From Verrucomicrobiia bacterium (GTDB taxonomy: Bacteria > Verrucomicrobiota > Verrucomicrobiia > Limisphaerales > DASXHY01), in assembly GCA_035629175.1 (NCBI GenBank), contig DASPIL010000067.1, forward strand, positions 124,001 through 188,000: DNA of 64,000 nt, given 5' to 3'. Positions 35,666 to 43,951 of the stretch are shown in pieces; within the stretch, counting starts at the first letter, position 1; each line of letters starts with the position of its first letter. Position numbers and translations under genes: made by a program. A model generated the notes under the pieces. It did not search any database and was not told the DNA's origin. It saw only the letters and a list, made by a program, of their open reading frames with translations.

Positions 35666-36103
35666 TCACGCGCAAGGTTCTTGTGGATTTTGAATAATTG
35701 TTCGTGGGTCAGGCGGGAGGTAGCGATTGTTGTGGCGTGCACGATCAACCGAATAAACGCCGGTCCGGTTGTGAAGAGCATTCCATATTTCCAGCAACAC
35801 GCCATCGCGGTTCGTCCGCCACTGTCGATTCCAGAATCGCAGCTCAAGAACTCCTTGTTCAGCCAAGCGTGCGGACCTTCGGGCGTCGTGCGCCATCTTC
35901 CCTGGAACTCCATGCTCGAACCCGTCGAGTTCGACGGACAAGCAAGCCGCCGGGCAATAGAAATCGAGGAAATATTGGAGCATGGGATGTTGTCGGCCGA
36001 ACTTGAATCCTGCGAAGCGGCCCGCTCGAAGAGCCTTCCACAACTCTTTTTCCTCGCGAGTTGCATCGCGCCTCAGTCGCCGTGCTTGCCCCGTCCTCTC
36101 CAT
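35666..36103 (-). CDS. DUF559 endonuclease-like protein (145 aa)
   Basis: The product matches DUF559, a Vsr/restriction-endonuclease-like fold: REEKELWKALRAGRFAGFKFGRQHP, then YFLDFYCPAACLSVELDG with the Asp and Glu of a PD-(D/E)xK type site, followed by DARRSARLAEQGVLELRFWN. The catalytic lysine position is not clear. ATG 36103 is used; a TTG at 36112 adds three residues. It reads against the surrounding cus operon, between repeat blocks on both sides, and has an independent origin. The biological role of DUF559 proteins is not established; a part in DNA repair or in movement of the flanking repeats is a hypothesis. Confidence 0.85.
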   Translation of the reverse strand: MERTGQARRLRRDATREEKELWKALRAGRFAGFKFGRQHPMLQYFLDFYCPAACLSVELDGFEHGVPGKMAHDARRSARLAEQGVLELRFWNRQWRTNRDGVLLEIWNALHNRTGVYSVDRARHNNRYLPPDPRTIIQNPQEPCA

Positions 36104-36172
36104 GGACGCCAATTTACAAACGGATCATCGAGGAGACGAGAAAACTTTAGTAGAGACATCATTTGGCGCCGT

Positions 36173-36310
36173 GGATCCGAGCACCCTCTCCCCCGGCCCC
36201 TCTCCCGCTCCTGCGTCGCGGGCGAGGGGAGAGGAAACAGCCGATACGACAATCGGAATAACCAGTTTGGTTTGCTGACGCCCTTATTCTCCCTCTCCTG
36301 CTCCTGCTCC
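36173..36310. repeat. Diverged copy of the island repeat in front of cusA
   Basis: 36173-36240 is almost identical to the second module of the units at 35286 and 35484 (GAGCACCCTCTCCCCCGGCC and following palindrome). After it, the spacer aligns base for base in a mutated form (GAAACAGCCGATACGACAAT for GAATAGGCAGCACGGTGAAT) up to TTCTCCCTCTCC near 36300, where similarity ends in a short TCCTGC run. It lies on the start side of the DUF559 gene. Confidence 0.75.
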
Positions 36311-36342
36311 TGCGTCGTACGGAACCTGAACCTTTTCCGGCA

Positions 36343-39300
36343 ATGAACTCCATTTCCAAACCGTCCCCAATGTCACCAAAGCCGTCCGATTCGCTCATCG
36401 AGCGCATCATTGAATGGAGCGCGCGCAACAAGTTCATGGTGTTCATGCTGGTCGGAGCACTTTTCCTCGGCGGCCTCTACTCCATGCGCAGGACGCCGCT
36501 CGACGCCATTCCCGACCTGTCGGATGTCCAGGTTATCGTCTTCACAGAATGGGAAGGACGCAGTCCAAATCTCGTCGAGGACCAGGTCACCTACCCGATC
36601 GTCACCAAGCTTCTCAGTGCGCCGCGCGTTCGCGTCGTGCGTGGCTATTCGTTTTTTGGATACTCCTTCGTTTACGCCGTTTTTGAGGATGGCACCGACA
36701 TTTATTGGGCGCGCTCCCGTGTGCTTGAATATATGCAAGGGCTCGCAGGCAGCCTCCCCGAAAATGTGACTCCAACGTTGGGACCTGATGCGAGTGGCGT
36801 CGGATGGGGATTTCAATACGCACTCGTAGATCGCAGCGGACAAAACGATCTCGCGCAACTGCGCTCGTTCCAGGACTGGCACCTCCGATACTGGCTGCAA
36901 AGCATCGAAGGAGTTGCCGAAGTCGCCACGTTCGGAGGCTTCGAAAAACAATACCAGGTGGAGATCGATCCCGACCGCCTTGCTTCATACAACATCGCGC
37001 TTCCCACCATCGTCGCCGCCATCCGAAACGCGAACAACGACGTTGGCGGCCGGGAACTCGAACGGTTTGGGACCACTTACCTCATTCGCGGCAAAGGATA
37101 TATCCATTCGCTCGATGACCTGCGGCTTGTCGTCGTGGGCGCCGATTCCAGGGGAACGCCTGTGCTGCTCAGGGATGTGGCGAGGAACATCGCGGTTGGT
37201 CCCGAAATGCGACGCGGTGCCGGGGATTTCAACGGGGAAGGCGAGACGGTCGGCGGCATTGTCGTTGTTCGGTATGGGCAAAATGTTCTCGAGGTCATCG
37301 ATCGCATCAAAGCCAAACTCGAGGAACTCAAGCCGTCGCTCCCCGCCGGGGTTGAAGTCGTTTATACCTACGACCGTTCCGAATTGATTCGTCATTCCAT
37401 CGCCACCCTGAAGGACACGATCCTTGAGGAATCCATCATCGTTGCGATTGTGATTGTCATCTTCCTGCTGGATTTCGGCGGCGCCGTTCGTGCGATTGTC
37501 ACGCTGCCCATTGCCGTCGTGATGGCGTTTATCCCGATGTATCTAATGGGCGTCACTGCCAACATCATGTCGCTCGCAGGCATCGCAATTTCGATTGGTG
37601 TCCTCACCGATGAAGCCGTGGCGATGGTAGAGAACGTGCACAAGCGATTGGAGCATGCGCCGCCAGGTCTTTCCCGGGCGCAACGGCAGGAGATCATCAT
37701 TGCTGCATGCAAGCAGCTCGGGAAACCGCTGTTCTTTGCGCTGCTCGTGATCACGGTCAGCTTCATGCCGGTATTCACGCTCGAGGCCCAGGAAGGGCGG
37801 CTGTTCAAGCCGCTCGCCTACACCAAGACTTTCACGATGGCCTGCGCTGCGCTGCTGTCGATCACGCTCGGGCCCGCACTGATCGTGCTGATGACGGGCG
37901 CCAAAGTCATTCCCGAGCATCGCCACCCCATCAGCCGCGTGCTGCATCGACTGTATTATCCGTGGGTCAGCGCTTTGATGCGAAGGCGAATTCTTTCGAT
38001 CGTCATTGCAATGGTGGCGATTGGATCGGCCATTCCGATCTACACGAAGCTGGGATCGGAGTTCATGCCACCCCTGAACGAAGGCACCATCCTTTACATG
38101 CCGACCACGTTACCCACGGTTTCGATCACGGAAGCCACGCGGTTGATGCAAATCCAGGACCGGATTTTGAAGCAATTCCCGGAGGTGCTCACGGTTCATG
38201 GCAAGGCGGGCCGGTCAGAGACCGCGACGGATCCCGCTCCGATGGAGATGTTCGAAACGGTCGTGCAACTCAAAGCGCCCGGGCAATGGAGAAAGATTTC
38301 GCAGGAGCGCTGGTATTCGAACTGGGCCCCTGAGTGGTTGAAGAGCGGGTTGCGCAGGATCTGGCCCGATGAACGGTCAATCACGTGGGACGAACTGATC
38401 GCGGAAATGGATGAAGCGATGACGATTCCCGGGCAGGTGAATGCCTGGACCATGCCGATCAAGGCACGCATCGACATGTTGAACACAGGCATCCGCACAC
38501 CTGTGGGAGTCAAGATCTTTGGAACCGACCTGAAGGAAATCAGCGTTCTCGGGGAGCGCCTGGAAGCGGTGTTGGGCGCTGTTCCGGGAACCCGCAGTGC
38601 CTACGCGGAAAGAACCATTGGCGGCCTGTACCTGGATATCATTCCCAATCGAGCGCAAATCGCGCGATACGGGCTCAACGTCGAGGACGTGTTGATGATG
38701 GTGGAGACAGCCATCGGCGGAATGTCGGTGGATCGCACGTTTGAAGGCCGTGAGCGCTACTCAATCAATGTTCGCTACAGCCGCGAGTTGCGCGATGACC
38801 CGGAGAAGCTCAAGCGCGTTCTGGTGCCCGTGGCAATGGGTGGAACCGCAGTCGGGCGAAGCGATGAAGCGGCCGGGGGAACGACGAGCATTGGAACGGT
38901 GACACAGGTGCCTTTGGGCGAACTTGTGGATATTCATACGACGACAGGACCGCCGCTCATCAAGAACGAGGATGGAGCGCTGACGGGATGGGTGTACGTC
39001 GACGTGGCCGGACGCGACATTGGAACTTACGTGAAGGACGCGAAAGCGCGGGTGTTTGAACAAATCCAGCAGGCGGGCCTGTTGCCGCCTGGATATCGCA
39101 TTGAATGGACTGGACAGTATGAATACATGCTGCGGGTTCGCGAACGGCTGCAGGTGGTCGTGCCTCTGACGCTCGTTCTGATCTTTATATTGCTGTATTT
39201 CAACTTCCGCAGCTTTGGGGCGACCGCGATAATCCTGCTGTCGATCCCCTTCGCCATGACGGGCAGCATTTGGCTGTTGTGGCTGCTTGATTACAACCTA

Positions 39301-40413
39301 AGCATCGCGGTGTGGGTGGGGATCATCGCGCTGGCCGGGCTTGCGGCGCAAACAGGCACGGTGATGATCATCTACCTCGATGACGCCTTTCACGCGTATC
39401 AGCGCGCCGGCCGCATGAACACGCAGCACGACCTGTTTGAAGCCATAACGTACGGAGCGGTGCAGCGCGTTCGGCCAAAGTTGATGACTGTTGGAACGAC
39501 GATCCTGGGATTGATTCCCGCCATGTGGGCAGCAGGCGCGGGTGCTGAAACGATTCAACGGATTGCAGCGCCAATGATTGGAGGACTGCTGACATCGACG
39601 ATCCTTACCCTCGAAATTGTTCCTGCGATTTACTCACTCTGGCGCGGACGGCAGGTTCAATGGGTGAAAGGACCGAAGCCTCCGCGCAAGACGTGGAAGG
39701 AGTTAAGCGTGGGCTTTGCCGAGTTGGAACGCGGTGAACACGGTTATCCATCACAACCTGCGCCAACGACCTCAGTGCCTGTTGTGAACGACGATGTGCG
39801 CCGCGGTTCAACCATCGGCAAATGGCTCTTGTGGATCAGCGTGGCGGTTGCCGCCGCACTCGCTTTGATATTGTGGCAGCGCAGGAATGCCGCGACGGAA
39901 AAAATCTCGCCTGTGTTTCCGACGAACTCCGTCGAAGCTGCGGCCGCCCCGGCGTTGCCGCCCATGGAACTCAGCGACATGCAGCGTGAAGCGTTTACGT
40001 CGCTGTTGCAGACGGTCGATGCGATCACTTCCAGCCTGGCGGCCGACGATCTGCAGCGATTCAACCGCGTCCAGGCTCAATGGTCCGAAGCCCTGCAACG
40101 GGCGCTCGCCGCTTTTCCCGCGGACCACGCCTGGCATCCGCTGTTGCAGCGCATCGCGGGCGCGCCATTGTCGGCAGCCGGCGACCTCGGGCAGGCGCGC
40201 GAGCAGTTTTTGCCATTCAGCAGCGCGGTAGTGGAATTCGTCGCAATCGTTCGGGAGCAGGACAATCGATCGGCTGGCCTGAAAATCTTTCGCTGTCCCA
40301 TGGCGCCGAAGCCGGGGCGATGGATGCAATTGCAAGGTCCCCTGCGAAACCCCTTCTTTGGTGATGAAATGCTCGAGTGCGGAACCGAAGTGAGCGTCAA
40401 GTCAGCGCTGTGA
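36343..40413 (+). CDS. cusA: CusA/CzcA-type heavy-metal RND pump fused to a C-terminal DUF3347 domain
   Basis: Residues 1-1100 form a complete heavy-metal RND pump: RNKFMVFMLVGALFLGG (TM1), the early IPDLSDVQVIVFTEWEGRSPNLVEDQVTYPI motif of the family, the proton-relay Asp in GVLTDEAVAMVEN, and twelve transmembrane helices ending TILTLEIVPAIYSLW. After a normal end near residue 1100 the protein continues with a linker, an additional transmembrane segment (WLLWISVAVAAALALILW, about 1165) and a domain with QREAFTSLL, CPMAPKPGRWMQL and NPFFGDEMLECG, which is DUF3347 (usually found on CusB). Total 1356 aa, against about 1040 in E. coli. It probably exports Cu(I)/Ag(I). The ATG 36343 start is followed by a second possible Met at residue 10. 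The gene is separated from cusB by the repeat island. Confidence 0.93.
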   Translation: MNSISKPSPMSPKPSDSLIERIIEWSARNKFMVFMLVGALFLGGLYSMRRTPLDAIPDLSDVQVIVFTEWEGRSPNLVEDQVTYPIVTKLLSAPRVRVVRGYSFFGYSFVYAVFEDGTDIYWARSRVLEYMQGLAGSLPENVTPTLGPDASGVGWGFQYALVDRSGQNDLAQLRSFQDWHLRYWLQSIEGVAEVATFGGFEKQYQVEIDPDRLASYNIALPTIVAAIRNANNDVGGRELERFGTTYLIRGKGYIHSLDDLRLVVVGADSRGTPVLLRDVARNIAVGPEMRRGAGDFNGEGETVGGIVVVRYGQNVLEVIDRIKAKLEELKPSLPAGVEVVYTYDRSELIRHSIATLKDTILEESIIVAIVIVIFLLDFGGAVRAIVTLPIAVVMAFIPMYLMGVTANIMSLAGIAISIGVLTDEAVAMVENVHKRLEHAPPGLSRAQRQEIIIAACKQLGKPLFFALLVITVSFMPVFTLEAQEGRLFKPLAYTKTFTMACAALLSITLGPALIVLMTGAKVIPEHRHPISRVLHRLYYPWVSALMRRRILSIVIAMVAIGSAIPIYTKLGSEFMPPLNEGTILYMPTTLPTVSITEATRLMQIQDRILKQFPEVLTVHGKAGRSETATDPAPMEMFETVVQLKAPGQWRKISQERWYSNWAPEWLKSGLRRIWPDERSITWDELIAEMDEAMTIPGQVNAWTMPIKARIDMLNTGIRTPVGVKIFGTDLKEISVLGERLEAVLGAVPGTRSAYAERTIGGLYLDIIPNRAQIARYGLNVEDVLMMVETAIGGMSVDRTFEGRERYSINVRYSRELRDDPEKLKRVLVPVAMGGTAVGRSDEAAGGTTSIGTVTQVPLGELVDIHTTTGPPLIKNEDGALTGWVYVDVAGRDIGTYVKDAKARVFEQIQQAGLLPPGYRIEWTGQYEYMLRVRERLQVVVPLTLVLIFILLYFNFRSFGATAIILLSIPFAMTGSIWLLWLLDYNLSIAVWVGIIALAGLAAQTGTVMIIYLDDAFHAYQRAGRMNTQHDLFEAITYGAVQRVRPKLMTVGTTILGLIPAMWAAGAGAETIQRIAAPMIGGLLTSTILTLEIVPAIYSLWRGRQVQWVKGPKPPRKTWKELSVGFAELERGEHGYPSQPAPTTSVPVVNDDVRRGSTIGKWLLWISVAVAAALALILWQRRNAATEKISPVFPTNSVEAAAAPALPPMELSDMQREAFTSLLQTVDAITSSLAADDLQRFNRVQAQWSEALQRALAAFPADHAWHPLLQRIAGAPLSAAGDLGQAREQFLPFSSAVVEFVAIVREQDNRSAGLKIFRCPMAPKPGRWMQLQGPLRNPFFGDEMLECGTEVSVKSAL

Positions 40414-40810
40414 TGTATTGCGTCTCCGACAGGTAATGGGGGAGTGTGAAGGGAAGGACGTGGTAAGGTGCGGGGGATTTGCGGATTGTGGCGTCAGATT
40501 GTTCTCCCTCTCCGCCGCGGAGCGAAGGAGAGTGTTGGGGAGAGGAGGAGCGTTTAGGCATTGGTCGACGGAGGAGGGTTTGGCTGGATCAGAGCACCCT
40601 CTCCCCCCGGCCCCTCTCCCGCTCCTGCGTCGCAGGCGAGGGGAGAGAGAATAGGCAGCACGGTGAATGGAAATTTCAGTTTGCCTTGCTGCCGGCATTC
40701 TTCTCCCTCTCCGCCGCGGAGCGGAGGAGAGGGTTGGGGAGGACCTTCCGAAACTTGCCAGATACGAGTTCTTCGCCGACTATCCTCGCATTCCAGAACG
40801 ATTGTTCGAG
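40414..40810. repeat. Intergenic region containing 1.2 island repeat units
   Basis: 40501-40742 carries one complete unit and the start of the next; it differs from 35210-35390 at only scattered positions over more than 200 bases, including the non-palindromic spacer. The period between module starts (40510 and 40709) is 199. The copy is in the same orientation as those before cusA and occupies the upstream region of the AraC gene. The rest of the interval holds no gene. Confidence 0.85.
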
Positions 40811-41803
40811 ATGCGCGCCACTACGTCGATATCACAGAAGCCAGGCCAGGCTGCAAGCAACGGCACGGGCAAGAAGAACGCCTTCAGCGAAAGCGCGGCG
40901 TGGCGGGACGTGGGCGCGGGCTGGCAGCCGCTGTTTGGGAGTTTTCGCGGCGTTGGTTACAGCATCGAGTGGCATGATTTTCTCGCAAAAAGGGACTTCG
41001 ACTGGGCGGCGAGTTTTCATCCGGGCTGCCTTGAACTTTGCCTGAACCTGGAAGGCACGGGCTTTGTGGAAGGCCGCGGCGGCCGCACGGACTTCGTTCC
41101 CGGAGTCGCGGGATTCTATTATCGGAACAACGACGCGCTGAAGGCTGAGCGCAAATCAGGCGAGCGCCACCAGTTCCTCACGGTGGAATATGCGCGACCC
41201 TTCCTCGCCAAGCATCTGGCCGGCACGGAAGCGACCTTGCATCCGGTCGTGCGGGCTGCGGTGGAGGGCAAGACGGCTGAATCAACGGCTGGACTAGTGA
41301 CGAAGCTCACGGCCGCGCAGCAACAAATCATCGCCACGCTGCGCCAGCCGCCGGTGTATCAGACCGCGCAGGCGGTTTGGTATCAGTGCAAGGCGCTGGA
41401 ACTTGCGGTGACCTTTTTCATGCAGCCCCCGCCCGAGGAGGAATTCTTCTGCACGCGGCAGCAGCGGCTCGCGCAGGAACGGGTCGAACAGGTGATCTTT
41501 CTCCTAAAGCAAGATTTGGCGGAGCCGCCGTCGCTTGAGGAACTTGGACGCCAGATTGGCTGCAGCCACTTTTATCTGAGCCGTATTTTTTCCAACCACA
41601 CGGGCAAGACGATCACGCAGTATCTTCGGCAGATGCGCATGGAACGGGCGGCCGAGCTCCTGCGTTCTGGCGAATACAACGTGACCGAAGCGGCCATGGA
41701 AGTGGGATACTCAAGCCCGAGCCATTTCAGCCAGGCCTTCCACGAAACATTCGGCTGTTGTCCGGGCTTGTATCCGCTCAAAACGCCGACGCAGCAGCGA
41801 TAA
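40811..41803 (+). CDS. AraC-family transcriptional regulator (330 aa)
   Basis: The C-terminal 95 residues contain the two helix-turn-helix units of AraC proteins: SLEELGRQIGCSHFYLSRIFSNHTGKTITQYLRQMRMERAAELL and NVTEAAMEVGYSSPSHFSQAFHETFGCCPGLY. The N-terminal sensing half (VGYSIEWHDFLAKRDFDWAASFHPGCLELCLNLEG) recalls PchR-like regulators that sense siderophores. A Fe-siderophore receptor operon lies 5.4 kb away, which fits, but a direct link is inference. ATG 40811 is used; a longer frame from 40667 comes out of the repeat and is not believed. Confidence 0.85.
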   Translation: MRATTSISQKPGQAASNGTGKKNAFSESAAWRDVGAGWQPLFGSFRGVGYSIEWHDFLAKRDFDWAASFHPGCLELCLNLEGTGFVEGRGGRTDFVPGVAGFYYRNNDALKAERKSGERHQFLTVEYARPFLAKHLAGTEATLHPVVRAAVEGKTAESTAGLVTKLTAAQQQIIATLRQPPVYQTAQAVWYQCKALELAVTFFMQPPPEEEFFCTRQQRLAQERVEQVIFLLKQDLAEPPSLEELGRQIGCSHFYLSRIFSNHTGKTITQYLRQMRMERAAELLRSGEYNVTEAAMEVGYSSPSHFSQAFHETFGCCPGLYPLKTPTQQR

Positions 41804-42171
41804 CGAAATCGCGCAAGGCTCGGAAGCGGGTAACATCGCTTATTTCAGCTATCCAATCTTGCATTTCGACGTGCTGGGAAATGCCTGGTCGGGTGGCGTG
41901 GATCGGGCAATTGATTGGGTTGTTCGTTTCTTTGCCGAAGGAACGTTCTATGCATTGTTCTCCCGTGTTCCTCGGATTTGATCCGCAGTTAACTCGCTGC
42001 GAATTTTTTGGAACCTGCGGTCTTTTCATCACTCACATTCTGGAAGCCTGTGTTTTCGTTGAACGAAATCGGGCGCGCGTGACAAGCGAGTGTGTTCGCT
42101 TGCTGGATTCGCCTCCACCCACTCGGGCGGACACGCGATTTGAAAATCATCTCTATATCCTGGAGGCATTC
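41804..42171. promoter_or_regulatory. Intergenic region upstream of the sugar dehydrogenase
   Basis: These 368 bases hold no convincing gene; the long in-frame extension of the next gene has no protein-like composition. The first 30 bases after the AraC stop (AAATCGCGCAAGGCTCGGAA) may be a regulator site, as AraC/PchR-type operators tend to lie close by; this is inference only. A good ribosome binding site GGAGG is at 42162-42166, five bases before the ATG at 42172. Confidence 0.45.
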
Positions 42172-43776
42172 ATGCATTGCAAAAAGTGCGGGTGGTTGAT
42201 TTCGTCAGTCCTGATCGCGGCCTTGCGAGCGCAAGGCGAGCCTTACTTGCCGGCCATTGAACGCGGCAACGTTGCAATTTATCTGTTGCCAGTGGCTACA
42301 GGCATGGCAGCGCCCGACTATGCCATCAGCCCGCCCGGCGACACCAACCGGCTCTTCGTTGTCGAGCAGAACGGGTTGCTGCGCATTCTGGAAAACGACG
42401 TTCTTTTGCCGGGTGCCGCGCTCGACCTGCAAAGCCGTGTGCAGCCGCCGTTGAACGCCGCGAGCGCCAATGACGAGCGAGGATTTTTGGGACTTGCATT
42501 TCACCCCGGCTACTTCGATTCACAGAGCGCCGGTTTTCGCACGCTCTACACCTATACGAGTGAACCGATTCCCGCAAATACGCCGCCCACATACGTCGCT
42601 CCTAATGGCGCAACGCAGGGATACAAACTGGTGATCAGTGAATGGAAGATCTCTGAAACAAACGCCAACGTGGTGGATCCCACGTCCCGCCGCGAACTCA
42701 TTTCGTTCGGCAAGAACGCCAACAACCACAATGGGGGAACGATCACCTTTGGTCCCGATGGTTATCTGTACCTTGGACTGGGTGACGGAGGAAACGCCAA
42801 TGACGTGGGCCCGAGCCATATCGAACCGGGCGGCAACGCTCAAAACCTGACGACGCCTCTTGGAAAGATGCTTCGAATCGATCCCATCGATCCTGCGCTT
42901 ACGGGAAGCAGCACGAACCCGATCAGCGCAAACGGACAGTATCGGATTCCCGCCGACAACCCGTTTCAAGGCGCAGGGGAGGTTCCTGAGATTTACGCAT
43001 ATGGATTGCGCAACCCGTATCGATTCTCATTTGATCGCGGCTCGGGCGACTTGATTCTTGCGGATGTCGGCCAGCGCAATATCGAGGAGATTGATCGCAT
43101 CGTGAAGGGCGGCAATTACGGGTGGGCGGTGAAGGAAGGTGAGTTCCTGTTCGACCGGGCAACGGGCACGATTGGAAACCCCCCGGGTAATCACAGCCCT
43201 GGTGTTCCAGCGGGAATGATCGACCCGATCTCGGGGCCGGGCGGAACACTGCAGTATGACCATGGCGATGGCATCTCCATCACAGGCGGGTTCGTTTATC
43301 GCGGCACTGCCATTCCGGAACTCATTGGGAAATATGTCTTTGGCGATCTCGCGTTGCGCAATTTGCCGCCCCGCGTCGACGGCCGCATCTTCTACGCCGA
43401 TCTTGAAGAGGGCATCATTCGCGAATTCAGGCTGCCGCAATTCGTGGATGACCTCCTCCCCGGCGGCCTTACAGTCCACGGTTTTGGTGAGGCTGCTGAT
43501 GGCGAATTGTACGCCCTTGTCACAAACACTGCACCCAATGGCAACGGTGGAATTGTTTACAAGTTGGTGGCGATTCGACTTCAGCTCCGGCAGTTGGAAG
43601 ATAGCGTCGAGCTGTCGTGGCCGGTGTCGGGCGGCACATTGCAGGTGCAGACGAACGCCGTGGATGGGATCACCGCGGAATGGTCAACCGTCGCCGGTTC
43701 TGACCAGACGAATCGAGTGGTGGTTCCGCTCGATGCAGCCGGCTCCGGCAGTTTCTTTCGCTTGGTGCATCCGTAA
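42172..43776 (+). CDS. PQQ-dependent glucose/sorbosone-type sugar dehydrogenase (534 aa)
   Basis: A signal peptide (GWLISSVLIAALRAQG) is followed by a six-bladed propeller of the soluble aldose dehydrogenase family (GSDH/YliI): GLLRILENDV, RGFLGLAFHPGYFDS with the catalytic His, GGTITFGPDGYLYLGLGDGG (Ca2+/PQQ region), EIYAYGLRNPYRFSFDRGSGDLILADVGQRNIEEI and GGNYGW. The cofactor is PQQ and electrons leave towards the respiratory chain. About 70 C-terminal residues form the phylum-type beta domain. The preferred start, ATG 42172, has a strong GGAGG site. The substrate is unknown. Confidence 0.9.
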   Translation: MHCKKCGWLISSVLIAALRAQGEPYLPAIERGNVAIYLLPVATGMAAPDYAISPPGDTNRLFVVEQNGLLRILENDVLLPGAALDLQSRVQPPLNAASANDERGFLGLAFHPGYFDSQSAGFRTLYTYTSEPIPANTPPTYVAPNGATQGYKLVISEWKISETNANVVDPTSRRELISFGKNANNHNGGTITFGPDGYLYLGLGDGGNANDVGPSHIEPGGNAQNLTTPLGKMLRIDPIDPALTGSSTNPISANGQYRIPADNPFQGAGEVPEIYAYGLRNPYRFSFDRGSGDLILADVGQRNIEEIDRIVKGGNYGWAVKEGEFLFDRATGTIGNPPGNHSPGVPAGMIDPISGPGGTLQYDHGDGISITGGFVYRGTAIPELIGKYVFGDLALRNLPPRVDGRIFYADLEEGIIREFRLPQFVDDLLPGGLTVHGFGEAADGELYALVTNTAPNGNGGIVYKLVAIRLQLRQLEDSVELSWPVSGGTLQVQTNAVDGITAEWSTVAGSDQTNRVVVPLDAAGSGSFFRLVHP

Positions 43777-43834
43777 ACGCAACAAACCGCACCGGACGTT
43801 GCGCAGGTTTCTCCCGACGAGTCGCGACTGTATC

Positions 43835-43851
43835 GCAGGCTTCGAGCCTGC
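43835..43851. repeat. GC-rich hairpin GCAGGCT-tcg-AGCCTGC
   Basis: A perfect 7-bp stem around TCG in the 175-base gap between two convergent genes; similar cores appear at 19481-19524 and in related form at about 54160-54215. It lacks a T tract and may be a dispersed REP-like element that also acts as a transcript end. Confidence 0.55.
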
Positions 43852-43951
43852 CGGGCGTGGATCGCGCCCTGCAGGTTCGGGGGCCCGCGCCGCGAGTTGC
43901 GAAGGCTTTCGCGGTCGGAATCGCCAGCTTTCAAGCCTGCTGCGGAACCGC

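Noticed and set aside
35162-36346. Rightward frame of 394 codons
   Set aside because: It consists of translated repeat sequence (recurring LSRSCVAGEGREN) and antisense of the DUF559 gene.
41758-42171. N-terminal extension of the sugar dehydrogenase
   Set aside because: No homology-like content, overlap with araC, and a strong GGAGG site plus signal peptide at 42172.
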